Of a DNA stretch of 64,000 nucleotides, positions 34,085-43,407 are shown one piece after another. The stretch lies in the NCBI GenBank assembly GCA_029238785.1, contig JAQWFN010000028.1, positions 1-64,000 of the forward strand. The letters run 5' to 3'. Position 1 is the stretch's first letter. Every line of letters begins with the position of its first letter. The notes under the pieces are model-generated. The model had not been told where the DNA came from, ran no database searches, and worked only from the letters and a program-made list of their open reading frames with translations. Position numbers and translations under genes: made by a program. Origin of the DNA: Flavobacteriales bacterium. Lineage in GTDB: Bacteria > Bacteroidota > Bacteroidia > Flavobacteriales_D > Sanyastnellaceae.

Positions 34085-36925
34085 ATGAAAAATGGAACTT
34101 TTGCCTCACGGCACATCGGCCCAAGAGCCGCTCAGGAACAAGAGATGCTAGCAGTATCTGGAGTGTCCACAATGGAAGAATTGGTTGCGAAAACCATTCC
34201 CGCCAACATTCGTCGGAAAGCCCTCGACATTAAGGAGGCAATGACCGAGCAAGAATACCTGGAGCACATTCAAGGTTTAGGAGAACAGAATCAAGTGTTT
34301 ACCAATTATATCGGAATGGGTTACTACCCAAGCGTTACGCCTTCGGTAATTATGCGTAATGTATTGGAGAATCCGGGTTGGTACACGGCCTACACACCTT
34401 ACCAAGCAGAAATTGCGCAGGGTAGATTGGAAGCGCTTTTGAATTTCCAGACGGTGGTTTCAGACCTTACGGGAATGGAAATCGCCAATGCGTCTTTGCT
34501 TGATGAAGGCACGGCTGCAGCGGAGGCAATGATCATGTTCTTCAACAACAGAAGCAGAACTGCAGTTAAGGCGGGAGCCACCAAGTGCTTTATTGATGAA
34601 GACATGTATCCACAAACCAAAGAAGTACTTGCTACAAGAGCAAAATACATCGATGTAGAATTGGTGGAGGGTGATTTCAGAACAGCACAGCTCGATGAAA
34701 GCTTCTTCTGTGCGATGGTTCAATATCCATCTGCAAAAGGTGAAGTTCGCGATTACGCCACCTTCGCGAAGCAAATAAAAGAACACGAAATTAAACTGGG
34801 TGTTGCCACAGATTTGATGGCGCTCACGCATTTGCAAGAACCAGGAGCATGGGGAGCTGATGCGGTTTACGGAAACAGCCAACGCTTCGGTGTGCCGATG
34901 GGCTATGGTGGTCCGCACGCGGCTTTCTTCGCAACGCACGACAGTTATAAAAGACACATCCCGGGAAGAATCATTGGTGTGAGCCAAGATCGCCTTGGGA
35001 AATCAGGATACAGAATGGCGCTCCAAACAAGAGAGCAGCACATTCGTAGAGACAAAGCAACATCAAACATCTGCACAGCCCAAGCGCTTTTGGCAGTTAT
35101 GGCTTCGATGTATGCGGTGTATCATGGAAAAGAAGGTTTGTTGCGCATTGCCTCAAACATCCATCAAAAAGCCGATGCCATTGCGGATGCTGTGAAAGCT
35201 GCAGGACTCACCTTAAAGTACGAGCATTTTTATGATACCGTTTGCATTTCAGGAGCAGACCAAGAAAGCATCAGAACGAGGGCGCTTGCTAAACGCATTA
35301 ACCTGGCTTATCACCAAGATGGCGACATCAGTATTTCCACTTTTGAGGGGATGAATGATGCTCAACTTGAAGAGTTACTTGAGGTTTTAGGACTGAAATC
35401 AGCTCCAGCAGCGAAGGCAGACCGTTTGCATTCCTTGAAGCGAAGCAGCGATTTCTTGCAGCATCCAGTGTTCAATACCTACCGTTCTGAAACCGAGATG
35501 ATGCGCTACATGAAGCGTTTGGAAAACAAAGACCTTTCTTTGGTTCATTCCATGATTCCGCTGGGGAGCTGCACCATGAAGTTGAATGCAGCAACAGAGC
35601 TGATGCCCATCACCTGGCCAAAATGGGCTGGATTGCATCCTTTTGTTCCTGTGAATCAAGCGCAGGGTTACCAAAAGATGTTGGAGATTTTGGCTGAAGA
35701 TTTAGCTGAAGTAACAGGTTTCGCTGGTGTTTCCTTACAACCAAACTCAGGTGCTCAAGGAGAGTATGCTGGTTTGATGGTGATCCGCGCATACCACGAT
35801 GCAAGAGGAGATCATCATAGAAATATTTGCCTTATCCCGTCTTCTGCTCACGGAACAAACCCAGCTTCTGCAGTAATGGCAGGAATGAAGGTGGTAGTGG
35901 TGGCTTGCGATGATGAAGGGAATGTTGATTTAGCTGACCTTAAAGCGAAGGCCGATTTGCATAAAGACAATCTTGGTGCACTCATGGTTACTTACCCTTC
36001 AACACATGGAGTATTCGAGGAAGCCATTGTTGAGATGAATGATTATATTCATGCTTGTGGCGGACAAGTTTACATGGACGGAGCAAACATGAATGCTCAA
36101 GTGGGCTTAACAAGTCCCGGACACATTGGTGCAGACGTATGTCACCTCAACCTCCATAAAACCTTTGCCATTCCTCACGGTGGTGGTGGCCCTGGAATGG
36201 GTCCGATTGGTGTTGCAGCACACCTCGTACCTTTCTTGCCGGGCAATCCGGTGATTACTACAGGTGGTGATCAAGCAGTGACGGGAATCAGTGCAGCTCC
36301 ATTTGGTTCAGCTTTGATTTTGTTGATCAGCTATGCTTATAATAAAATGCTGGGAGCTAAAGGCTTGCAGTCGAGCACCGAGTGGGCCATTTTGAATGCA
36401 AATTACATCCGGGCTCGACTAGAAGGACATTATCCAATTCTTTATAAAGGTAAAAACGGTACTGTTGCGCATGAGATGATCATTGATTGCCGCGCCTTTA
36501 AAAACAGTGTTGGAGTTGAGGTGGCCGATATTGCTAAGCGATTGATGGATTATGGTTTCCATGCTCCAACGGTGTCATTCCCTGTTGCAGGAACTTTGAT
36601 GATTGAGCCAACAGAAAGCGAATCAAAAGAAGAGTTGGATCGTTTTTGCGATGCGATGATTCAGATTCGTGAAGAGATTCGTGAAGTAGAACAAGGAATC
36701 TATGGCTTAGAAGATAATGTATTGAAAATGGCTCCTCACACAGCTGAAGAAGTTTGTGCTACGGAATGGAAGCATTCATATTCTCGTGAGAAAGCCGCTT
36801 TCCCAATGTCGTACGTGAGAATGAATAAATTCTGGGTAGCTGTTTCAAGAATCGATAACGCTTATGGCGATCGAAATTTAATTTGTACTTGTCCGCCGAT
36901 GGAGCAATACGAAGAAATGGCTTAA
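34085..36925 (+). CDS. gcvP: Glycine dehydrogenase (decarboxylating), P-protein
   Basis: 946 residues, a single chain with both halves fused. Decarboxylates glycine in the glycine cleavage system. The N-terminal FASRHIGPR is diagnostic; the catalytic PLP Lys692 is in HLNLHKTFAIPHGGGGPG. PSTHGVFEE and GANMNAQVGL contact the cofactor. An in-frame TTG at 34079 was rejected in favour of the ATG at 34085. A -7 box TATATTTG (34042-34049) lies 35 nt upstream; its -33 partner is poor. No glycine riboswitch is seen in the 143-bp spacer. The T-, H- and L-protein genes are elsewhere. Confidence 0.98.
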   Translation: MKNGTFASRHIGPRAAQEQEMLAVSGVSTMEELVAKTIPANIRRKALDIKEAMTEQEYLEHIQGLGEQNQVFTNYIGMGYYPSVTPSVIMRNVLENPGWYTAYTPYQAEIAQGRLEALLNFQTVVSDLTGMEIANASLLDEGTAAAEAMIMFFNNRSRTAVKAGATKCFIDEDMYPQTKEVLATRAKYIDVELVEGDFRTAQLDESFFCAMVQYPSAKGEVRDYATFAKQIKEHEIKLGVATDLMALTHLQEPGAWGADAVYGNSQRFGVPMGYGGPHAAFFATHDSYKRHIPGRIIGVSQDRLGKSGYRMALQTREQHIRRDKATSNICTAQALLAVMASMYAVYHGKEGLLRIASNIHQKADAIADAVKAAGLTLKYEHFYDTVCISGADQESIRTRALAKRINLAYHQDGDISISTFEGMNDAQLEELLEVLGLKSAPAAKADRLHSLKRSSDFLQHPVFNTYRSETEMMRYMKRLENKDLSLVHSMIPLGSCTMKLNAATELMPITWPKWAGLHPFVPVNQAQGYQKMLEILAEDLAEVTGFAGVSLQPNSGAQGEYAGLMVIRAYHDARGDHHRNICLIPSSAHGTNPASAVMAGMKVVVVACDDEGNVDLADLKAKADLHKDNLGALMVTYPSTHGVFEEAIVEMNDYIHACGGQVYMDGANMNAQVGLTSPGHIGADVCHLNLHKTFAIPHGGGGPGMGPIGVAAHLVPFLPGNPVITTGGDQAVTGISAAPFGSALILLISYAYNKMLGAKGLQSSTEWAILNANYIRARLEGHYPILYKGKNGTVAHEMIIDCRAFKNSVGVEVADIAKRLMDYGFHAPTVSFPVAGTLMIEPTESESKEELDRFCDAMIQIREEIREVEQGIYGLEDNVLKMAPHTAEEVCATEWKHSYSREKAAFPMSYVRMNKFWVAVSRIDNAYGDRNLICTCPPMEQYEEMA
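34762..34776 (+). repeat. Copy 5 of the CTTCGCGAAG word (14 of 15 match)
   Basis: CTTCGCGAAGCAAAT in the sense direction of gcvP, read as Phe-Ala-Lys-Gln, a different frame from copies 3 and 4. Confidence 0.88.
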
Positions 36926-36957
36926 TCCACTTGAATTAATCGAGTATTGAAAGATGT

Positions 36958-36992
36958 AAACGAGGGTTTTGAGGGTTTCAGAACCCTTGTTT
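36958..36992 (+). terminator. Probable terminator of gcvP
   Basis: AAACGAGGGTT pairs with AACCCTTGTTT across a 13-nt loop, 33 bp after the gcvP stop; one mismatch in the stem and only a short T tract. Confidence 0.6.
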
Positions 36993-37037
36993 GTATCATT
37001 AATCTGTCAATTGCAGTAATCTTAGGTGCCTTTGAAC

Positions 37038-37069
37038 TTGATTCAATAGTGGAAAGATTGCTATATTTG
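37038..37069 (+). promoter_or_regulatory. -33/-7 promoter of the first tandem T9SS gene
   Basis: TTG (37038-37040), a 21-nt spacer and TATATTTG (37062-37069); the predicted leader to the ATG at 37119 is about 45 nt. Confidence 0.8.
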
Positions 37070-37118
37070 GCGCACAACAAATAGATTGTTCCCAATTAAA
37101 ACTAGAATTAAATATTAA

Positions 37119-39017
37119 ATGATTATGAAGAAAATCTACGCTTTTCTACTAGGTGTTGCGGTTTCAGGAAGTGCGCTAGCGCAGTTTGCTGTTGGTACGC
37201 AACCAATGGTGAAAGAAAAAACCACTAATTTCCGTACAGGAGCTCCTGCTGCTGTTCAAGGCGGAGAACGTGCAGTATTCTACACCGACGACTTTAGTGA
37301 TTGTAATGAGTGGACTATTGGTAATGCGTTTGCCGATGGGTTAACTCAATTCTATGACAACTTGAACTTCGAATGCGGAGCCGGACTTGCTCCAGCTGGA
37401 GGAGCTCCAATTCCTGCTCTGGCTTCAACAACTGCCGATAACGGATTCATGATGGTAGACTCTGATGGAGAAGCGAACCAAGTTGAAATCGAAAACTGCT
37501 ATTTCCAAATGGGAGATCCAGTTGACTGTTCAGAGCACCCATTTGTTTCTATTTCTTTCGAAACACAATACCGTATGTGGGATGGTGGTTCTTCAGATGG
37601 TAATGAGTTCTGCTGGGTAGAGGTTTCTACAGACGGTACAACTTGGCCAGATCAAAGTACTACTGATGCTGCTGCTGGTCGTTACGAATTGTTTCCAGAA
37701 ATGGGAACTCAAGACCCAGTTGAAAACCCAACGGTAATTACTTTTGACATTACTGATATTGCTGGTGGAGCTGAGACAGTATGGTTGCGTTTCCGTTGGA
37801 GAGGTACTTACGGTTATGCTTGGATGGTTGATGACTTGGCTTTCTTTGATACTCCTGCTAACGACATGCGTGTTGATGGTTACGTATCTTATACAGATGT
37901 TGCTACTTCAACCCAAGCTACTGGTCTTGGATACTACGAGTACGGAGCGATTCCAACTTCACAAATCACTGAGTTTGTTTTTGCTGGTCGTGCTCGTAAC
38001 ATCGGTTCAAACCCACAAACAAACACGGTAATGGAAGTGGCTATCAACGGTGATGTTGTAGGAACTTCTGATGCTGGCTTCACTTTGGAATATGGTTCGT
38101 TCGATACCTTGAGAATTGAAGGTTATACTCCAGACGCAACTTTGGGAATGTATGACATCACTTATACATTCATGTCTGATTCTTTAGACGAAGACATGAG
38201 CAACAATACTGCTACTCAGTCTTACGAAATCACAGACGGTTCTTATGGTCGTGACGATGCTACTTTCTCAGGTGTTTTCCCTGCGGATGGTACTGTTGAT
38301 TACACTGCTGCTACTCCATTCCAATTCTTTGCTGATGCAACGATCTACGGTGTTGAGGTGGCGATCATGGACAACTCTGACGCTGGTACAGATTTGATCT
38401 GCCACTTGTTGGATTTCGCTAACTTGGAAATTCAAGAGTCAACTGAAGAGTTGGTGTTGTTGAATCCAAACACCAATGGTAACGATGGTACTGATGGAGA
38501 CATTAACTGGTACTACTTCCCATTCGAAGATCCTATTGATGTTCTTGCTGGTGAAGGTTGGGTTGCTGCGTTCGAACACTACGGTGGAAACGACGTTCAA
38601 ATTGGAGAGTCTAAAAACGCTCCAGACCAAACGGCATTCGTTTACGGACCTTTCGGTGCGAACGCTGCTTATGACTGGTACTTTACAAACGAAGTTCCAA
38701 TGGTACGTTTGAGATTGGATCCAAACGGTGAGGTAGCTGTTAACGAAGTAGAAGGAACTAACTTCTCTTTGGGTCAGAACATGCCGAACCCTGCAAACGG
38801 AATTACTCGTATCAACTACGAATTGAACAACGCTGATGCTGTTGCTTTCGAAGTGCGCGATATCACAGGTAAATTGGTACAATCAATGAACCTTGGTACT
38901 CAAGCTGCTGGTAAAAACACCATCGAATTGAATGTTGAGCAATTCCAAGCTGGTATCTACACTTACACTTTAACTGTAGGTGGAGAGCGTTTGACAAACA
39001 GAATGATTGTTAAGTAA
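37119..39017 (+). CDS. T9SS type A secreted protein, tandem paralogue 1
   Basis: 632 residues (630 from the second ATG at 37125). Signal peptide KKIYAFLLGVAVSGSALAQ. Residues about 55-250 form a jelly-roll resembling cleaved-adhesin/MAM-type domains (FYTDDFSDCNEWTI ... TTADNGFMMVDSD ... RFRWRGTYGYAWMVDDLAFF). A middle block contains GVFPADGTVDYTAATPFQFF and HYGGNDVQIGESK, shared with the neighbour at 39324. The T9SS type A sorting domain is at about 545-632 (FSLGQNMPNPANGITRINY ... GERLTNRMIVK). GCT/ACT/GGT-rich codon use suggests high expression. Followed by a strong terminator. Confidence 0.9.
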   Translation: MIMKKIYAFLLGVAVSGSALAQFAVGTQPMVKEKTTNFRTGAPAAVQGGERAVFYTDDFSDCNEWTIGNAFADGLTQFYDNLNFECGAGLAPAGGAPIPALASTTADNGFMMVDSDGEANQVEIENCYFQMGDPVDCSEHPFVSISFETQYRMWDGGSSDGNEFCWVEVSTDGTTWPDQSTTDAAAGRYELFPEMGTQDPVENPTVITFDITDIAGGAETVWLRFRWRGTYGYAWMVDDLAFFDTPANDMRVDGYVSYTDVATSTQATGLGYYEYGAIPTSQITEFVFAGRARNIGSNPQTNTVMEVAINGDVVGTSDAGFTLEYGSFDTLRIEGYTPDATLGMYDITYTFMSDSLDEDMSNNTATQSYEITDGSYGRDDATFSGVFPADGTVDYTAATPFQFFADATIYGVEVAIMDNSDAGTDLICHLLDFANLEIQESTEELVLLNPNTNGNDGTDGDINWYYFPFEDPIDVLAGEGWVAAFEHYGGNDVQIGESKNAPDQTAFVYGPFGANAAYDWYFTNEVPMVRLRLDPNGEVAVNEVEGTNFSLGQNMPNPANGITRINYELNNADAVAFEVRDITGKLVQSMNLGTQAAGKNTIELNVEQFQAGIYTYTLTVGGERLTNRMIVK

Positions 39018-39323
39018 GGATTAGAATTCCTATAACTATAGAAAGGGAGAGCGTTTTGCTCTCCCTTTTTTGTGCTTAAGAATCTTTTTGCAATGGTGCA
39101 ATTAAAGCAGATAATGGTCGAAAAGCCGCTAATTCATGCTGATAGTTTTCCTTTAGGAAGAAGGAGATGCTTGAATTAGGGGAAACTTCTGGGGAATTGT
39201 ATTGTTTTTAATTCTAGGTTCACCAAATCCTTATCGAGATATGAATCCTATATTCAGATTAAAATGAGTGTATTCTGGTGAATAAATCCTTAAATTGAGC
39301 ACGCTAAAGAAAAAATCCCTAGT
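39018..39323. other. Spacer between tandem T9SS genes
   Basis: 306 bp. It holds the terminator at 39042-39071; the rest is AT-rich and should contain the promoter of the next gene, but no match to both the -33 and -7 boxes was found and no ORF of note. Confidence 0.6.
39042..39071 (+). terminator. Intrinsic terminator of paralogue 1
   Basis: AAAGGGAGAGC / GCTCTCCCTTT, an 11-bp perfect stem with a 5-nt loop, followed by a T tract. Confidence 0.92.
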
Positions 39324-41252
39324 ATGAAGAAAGTATACTTATTTGCTATTGCTGTGATCTTTGCCGCAACCATGAGTGCGCAAAGCATCAAGCCAAATCA
39401 AACATTCTTGCCAAAACAGAGTTTCCCAACAAATGAAATTTCTGTGGTGGAAAGAACACCTGCCGGACCAACATTCGCAGAGCGTGGTGGAGGCGGAATC
39501 ATTTTTTCAGAAGATTTCGCTAACGGTCTCGATGGAAACAATGGTTTTGGTGAATGGACAATTGATGATACTGCCGATGGAACAATCTGGCAAGTAGCTG
39601 ATGACAACAGTCCTGCTGGAGAGTGGTCTACACAAACTGGCGCACTTCAGTCAACTACCGCCGATAATGGTTGGATGATTTTTGATTGTGACCGTTACAA
39701 CACCCAGTTCGCTGGATCTACTGAAGGGTCTATTGATGGAGGTGAGGCTTATGTTGACGTTGAAGGAACATTGACTGCACCAACCATGGATTTCTCAGGA
39801 ATCAACGCAGTGGTTGTAGAGTGGGAGCACTACTACCGTTTTTGCTGTAACGATGAGCACCCATTAACAATCGAAGTGTCTAACGACGGAGGTGATACCT
39901 TTACACGTTTTAATGCTGGTGGTGTTAACCCAAGTGCTACAAACAGCTTCTCTGGAACCATTTCGCAATCAGTAGATATCAGCTGTGTAGCTGCAAATAA
40001 TGCTGACGTTGTTATTCGTTGGGCTTGGAGACAACCTGACGGTGGTGGAGATTCTCACTATGTTTGGGGTATCGATGATATCAAAATTTATGAGAACGAA
40101 ACGGGCAACGACATCACCATCGGAAACTACGCCTCTTATACTGATTACGAAACCACAGGTACTTACGAGTATGGTGTATGGCCTTTCTCTCAATTGGTAG
40201 AACTTCAAGCTGCGGCAAACTACCAAGTATTGGGTACCATTGCACAGCCAAATGCCAGTTTAACTGTTACTGTTGGTGATTTCACTGGAAGCACAGACCC
40301 ACAAGAATTATTTTACCCTACGTGTGTAGACGACACCCTGCGTGTAATTGGTTTTACTCCTGAAGCGGTTGAAGGGATGTATGATGTGACCTTTGAAATT
40401 GCGTCTGATTCTACAGATGCTAGCCCTTTAGACAACGTTCGAGTACAGTCGTTTGAAGTAAGTGAGTTTATCTATGCTCAAGACAATAGTGAAATCACTG
40501 GTGTATTCCCAGCAGATGGTACGGATGAGTTCATTGCGGCCTCAGGTTTCCAGATTTTCAACGATGTTACGGTATATGGTATCGACGTTGCTTTGATGAA
40601 TGGTTCTGATGCGGGAACCGATGTTATTGCTTACATCTTAGACGCCAACCTCGAGGTGCTTGAAGCTACAAACGAGATGGAGTTGAACCCAGAATTCTTG
40701 AACTCAACGAATGCTACTGAAATTGTTTGGACAACATTCTTATTCGATGATCCAATTGATGTTAGTGCAGATACTTTCGTAGCAGCCGGTTTCAACCACT
40801 ATGGTGGTAACGAAGTGCAGGTTGGTGAATCTAAAACAGTTCCACCTCAGTCGTGCTTCGTTAACGGTGATTTTGGAACAGCTGGTTTTGATTGGTATTA
40901 CACCACCGAAGCTCCTATGGTACGTTTGAACCTCAATCCAAATGCGGTACAAACTCCAAACGACGTTACCAACTTGAAAGACAAAGAAGGGAACCGTTTA
41001 TTCCAAAACAATCCAAACCCAGCAAACAACATCACGAACATTCGTTTCGAGTTGGTGAACGCAGGTGAGGTTGTTCTTGAAATTCGCGATATGACTGGTC
41101 GTATTGTTGAAACAAGAGATCTTGGAACACTTGGTACAGGTGTTCATGGTGAGCGTGTAAATACAAGCAGCATGGAAGCTGGTTTGTACACTTACAGCGT
41201 AATCATCAACGGTTCTAGATTAACCAAAACAATGGTTATTGCTGGAAACTAA
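39324..41252 (+). CDS. T9SS type A secreted protein, tandem paralogue 2
   Basis: 642 residues. Signal peptide KKVYLFAIAVIFAATMSAQ. Same order as paralogue 1: jelly-roll (IFSEDFANGLDGNNGFGEWTI ... TTADNGWMIFDCD ... YVWGIDDIKIY), middle block with GVFPADGTDEFIAASGFQIF and NHYGGNEVQVGESK, and a type A sorting domain (RLFQNNPNPANNITNIRFEL ... GSRLTKTMVIAGN). A short Gly-rich stretch RGGGGI precedes the jelly-roll. Two Cys of RFCCNDEH may chelate metal or form disulfides. The role is unknown; secreted and probably surface-attached through the sorting domain. Confidence 0.9.
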   Translation: MKKVYLFAIAVIFAATMSAQSIKPNQTFLPKQSFPTNEISVVERTPAGPTFAERGGGGIIFSEDFANGLDGNNGFGEWTIDDTADGTIWQVADDNSPAGEWSTQTGALQSTTADNGWMIFDCDRYNTQFAGSTEGSIDGGEAYVDVEGTLTAPTMDFSGINAVVVEWEHYYRFCCNDEHPLTIEVSNDGGDTFTRFNAGGVNPSATNSFSGTISQSVDISCVAANNADVVIRWAWRQPDGGGDSHYVWGIDDIKIYENETGNDITIGNYASYTDYETTGTYEYGVWPFSQLVELQAAANYQVLGTIAQPNASLTVTVGDFTGSTDPQELFYPTCVDDTLRVIGFTPEAVEGMYDVTFEIASDSTDASPLDNVRVQSFEVSEFIYAQDNSEITGVFPADGTDEFIAASGFQIFNDVTVYGIDVALMNGSDAGTDVIAYILDANLEVLEATNEMELNPEFLNSTNATEIVWTTFLFDDPIDVSADTFVAAGFNHYGGNEVQVGESKTVPPQSCFVNGDFGTAGFDWYYTTEAPMVRLNLNPNAVQTPNDVTNLKDKEGNRLFQNNPNPANNITNIRFELVNAGEVVLEIRDMTGRIVETRDLGTLGTGVHGERVNTSSMEAGLYTYSVIINGSRLTKTMVIAGN

Positions 41253-41272
41253 TTCAGAGAAACATTATTTTG

Positions 41273-41305
41273 AAAGGGTAGTCCATTAGGTCTGCCCTTT
41301 TTTTT
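41273..41305 (+). terminator. Intrinsic terminator of paralogue 2
   Basis: AAAGGGTAG pairs with CTGCCCTTT (one G-T wobble) followed by eight T, 20 bp after the stop. Confidence 0.85.
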
Positions 41306-41449
41306 GCTATTGAATCTTTCTTGTTAGTTGTTGGATATTAACAAGATAGTGTAGGAAAGTTCTTATATTATTATCAGCAATGCGCTGTCAGACGATGTAC
41401 CATTGTAATATAAATTCGTAACCTAATTGAACACTTAAAAGCCACACCA

Positions 41450-43351
41450 ATGAAGTATGTAATTCATACGGCTCTTTTTTTCGCCATCCTATGTAGTAGT
41501 GTGTTTTCTGGCAAAGCACAAAGTCAAAGTACCATTGAAGCAGCTCCCGGACGATATATCTTAGATGAGTCTGAGACCGCTTTTGAGGGCTATCAACGTG
41601 CAAACACCATTTGGAGTGAGGGTTTTGCTAACGGACTCCCAGCAGATTGGGAAAGCGAAGCCAGCCCAAGTCCAGCAGCCTGGGAATACCGAGGAATAGC
41701 AACAAATCCTTCAAATGTTATCGGTACTCGAGGGTCGTGCTTACCGGATGGTTCTCTTGGAGGAGACCCCATTGCGTCACCAACAGCAGCAAATGGTTTT
41801 ATGATTTTTGATTCAAATTATTGGGATGATTCCGAAGGTCCTTGCGGTAGCTTTGGAACGGGTTTAGCGCCAGGGCCACACATCGCTACACTAACAACAC
41901 CAAGTCTAGATTTGAGTGCTAGCCCAAATATTGGGATAGAGTTTTATCAGTACCACAAGAACTTCCAAACAGCCACAACAGTGCAAGCCAGCATCGCTGG
42001 AGGAGCATGGGTAGATATCTTTAGCAATACCACGCCATTAAATAACGGCTCAACTGCTTTAAATGATTACCAAAGAAAGAACGTCTCTTCTTTTATAGGA
42101 GGAGCGTCAGATGTGCGTTTGCGTTTTTCTTTTGATGGAAATTATTATTTCTGGATGATAGACGATATTGCTTTGTTTGAACTCAGCGAGAACAACCTCG
42201 TTTTGCAAGAAACGTCTTACGGAGATTTCAACCCCGATAATCCAGATTATATAACGGGCTATGAATTTATGGAGTATAGCCAATACCCGGTGGCCATGCC
42301 TCCACTCTTGAAGCTTTCAGGAAGGGTAGCCAATTATGGTTACGCAAATCAAACAGGGGTTGCCTTGAATACTGTTATTCTTGACAACGATGGTAGTACA
42401 GTATTGTTTGATGCTGCAGACGGCACTGATAACCTTGCTCCTGAGGTGGTCGATGTTTTCCGACCTGGTACGTTTCAGCTTCCCGCAGAAATGGGCGATT
42501 ACGCAATTAACTACACGGTAGAGCAAGCTGAAGAAGAAAGCGAGCCCGATGATAATGTGATTGAGCGAAATGTTGAAATCACAGAATTTGTTTATTCAAG
42601 AGACAGATTAGAAACGAATGGAATTTATTTTCCTCCAGCAATTTTTGACGATGTGAGTTATGAAGTAGGAAACATGTTTGTGATCACGGGAGAGAACCAA
42701 GCTTGCCATTCAGTATCTGCTGGCGTGTCTGTTGGAAGCACAGTTGGTTCGCCTTTATATGCAGCCATCTATAAACTCGACGTTGAAGGCGGTTTGGCCA
42801 CAGAAGAAATTGCAACGAGTGATGTTGTTCCACTAGAAGCAACTGCTTACAATACGATTGGAACAAATCATGTACAAGTGATTCCTTTCAACTCGCCGGT
42901 TCAACTCGATAAGGACAGTGTCTACTTGGTGGTTATTGGTGCTGAAGAAGGGCCAAACAACGTGCTTTTCCCGCTCAGTGGAAGCAGCCCTAACCTCACT
43001 TCTTTTGTGCGCTATCAGCCAAATACTTGGTTCTACTTAGTAAGAACGCCACTAATAAGAATGAATTTTGGTCCGGTCACCACTGTGGAAGAACAGCTAG
43101 AGGAAAGCGCAAGACTGAAGGTTTATCCTAACCCTGCGAGCCATGAAGTAAAAGTCGATATCCCATCGAACTTAGAACATGCTCGACTCTATGTTTACAA
43201 CCAATTAGGGCAAGTAGTAAAGCACCAATTATTAACTCCAGGAGGAGGCCTCACAAAAACCATTGACACAAGTGAACTCGAAAGTGGAGTTTATCAAGTG
43301 GTCTGGGAAGGAGAAGGTCAAATCCTCAAGTCACAATTGATTGTGCAATAA
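41450..43351 (+). CDS. T9SS type A secreted protein, diverged paralogue 3
   Basis: 633 residues. Signal peptide KYVIHTALFFAILCSSVFSGKAQ. The jelly-roll is recognisable (IWSEGFANGLPADWESE ... SPTAANGFMIFDSNYW ... YYFWMIDDIALFE), and the middle block is distant (YSRDRLETNGIYFPPAIF). The sorting domain is LKVYPNPASHEVKVDIPSNL ... LKSQLIVQ. Codon use is closer to the bulk genome than in the two upstream paralogues. No terminator is visible before the next gene, which starts 57 bp later. Confidence 0.87.
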   Translation: MKYVIHTALFFAILCSSVFSGKAQSQSTIEAAPGRYILDESETAFEGYQRANTIWSEGFANGLPADWESEASPSPAAWEYRGIATNPSNVIGTRGSCLPDGSLGGDPIASPTAANGFMIFDSNYWDDSEGPCGSFGTGLAPGPHIATLTTPSLDLSASPNIGIEFYQYHKNFQTATTVQASIAGGAWVDIFSNTTPLNNGSTALNDYQRKNVSSFIGGASDVRLRFSFDGNYYFWMIDDIALFELSENNLVLQETSYGDFNPDNPDYITGYEFMEYSQYPVAMPPLLKLSGRVANYGYANQTGVALNTVILDNDGSTVLFDAADGTDNLAPEVVDVFRPGTFQLPAEMGDYAINYTVEQAEEESEPDDNVIERNVEITEFVYSRDRLETNGIYFPPAIFDDVSYEVGNMFVITGENQACHSVSAGVSVGSTVGSPLYAAIYKLDVEGGLATEEIATSDVVPLEATAYNTIGTNHVQVIPFNSPVQLDKDSVYLVVIGAEEGPNNVLFPLSGSSPNLTSFVRYQPNTWFYLVRTPLIRMNFGPVTTVEEQLEESARLKVYPNPASHEVKVDIPSNLEHARLYVYNQLGQVVKHQLLTPGGGLTKTIDTSELESGVYQVVWEGEGQILKSQLIVQ

Positions 43352-43407
43352 CTCCGTCTGTTTTATGGTCGTTCTGAAAGCGCTTTTCTTGTAACTTTCG
43401 GGACACT

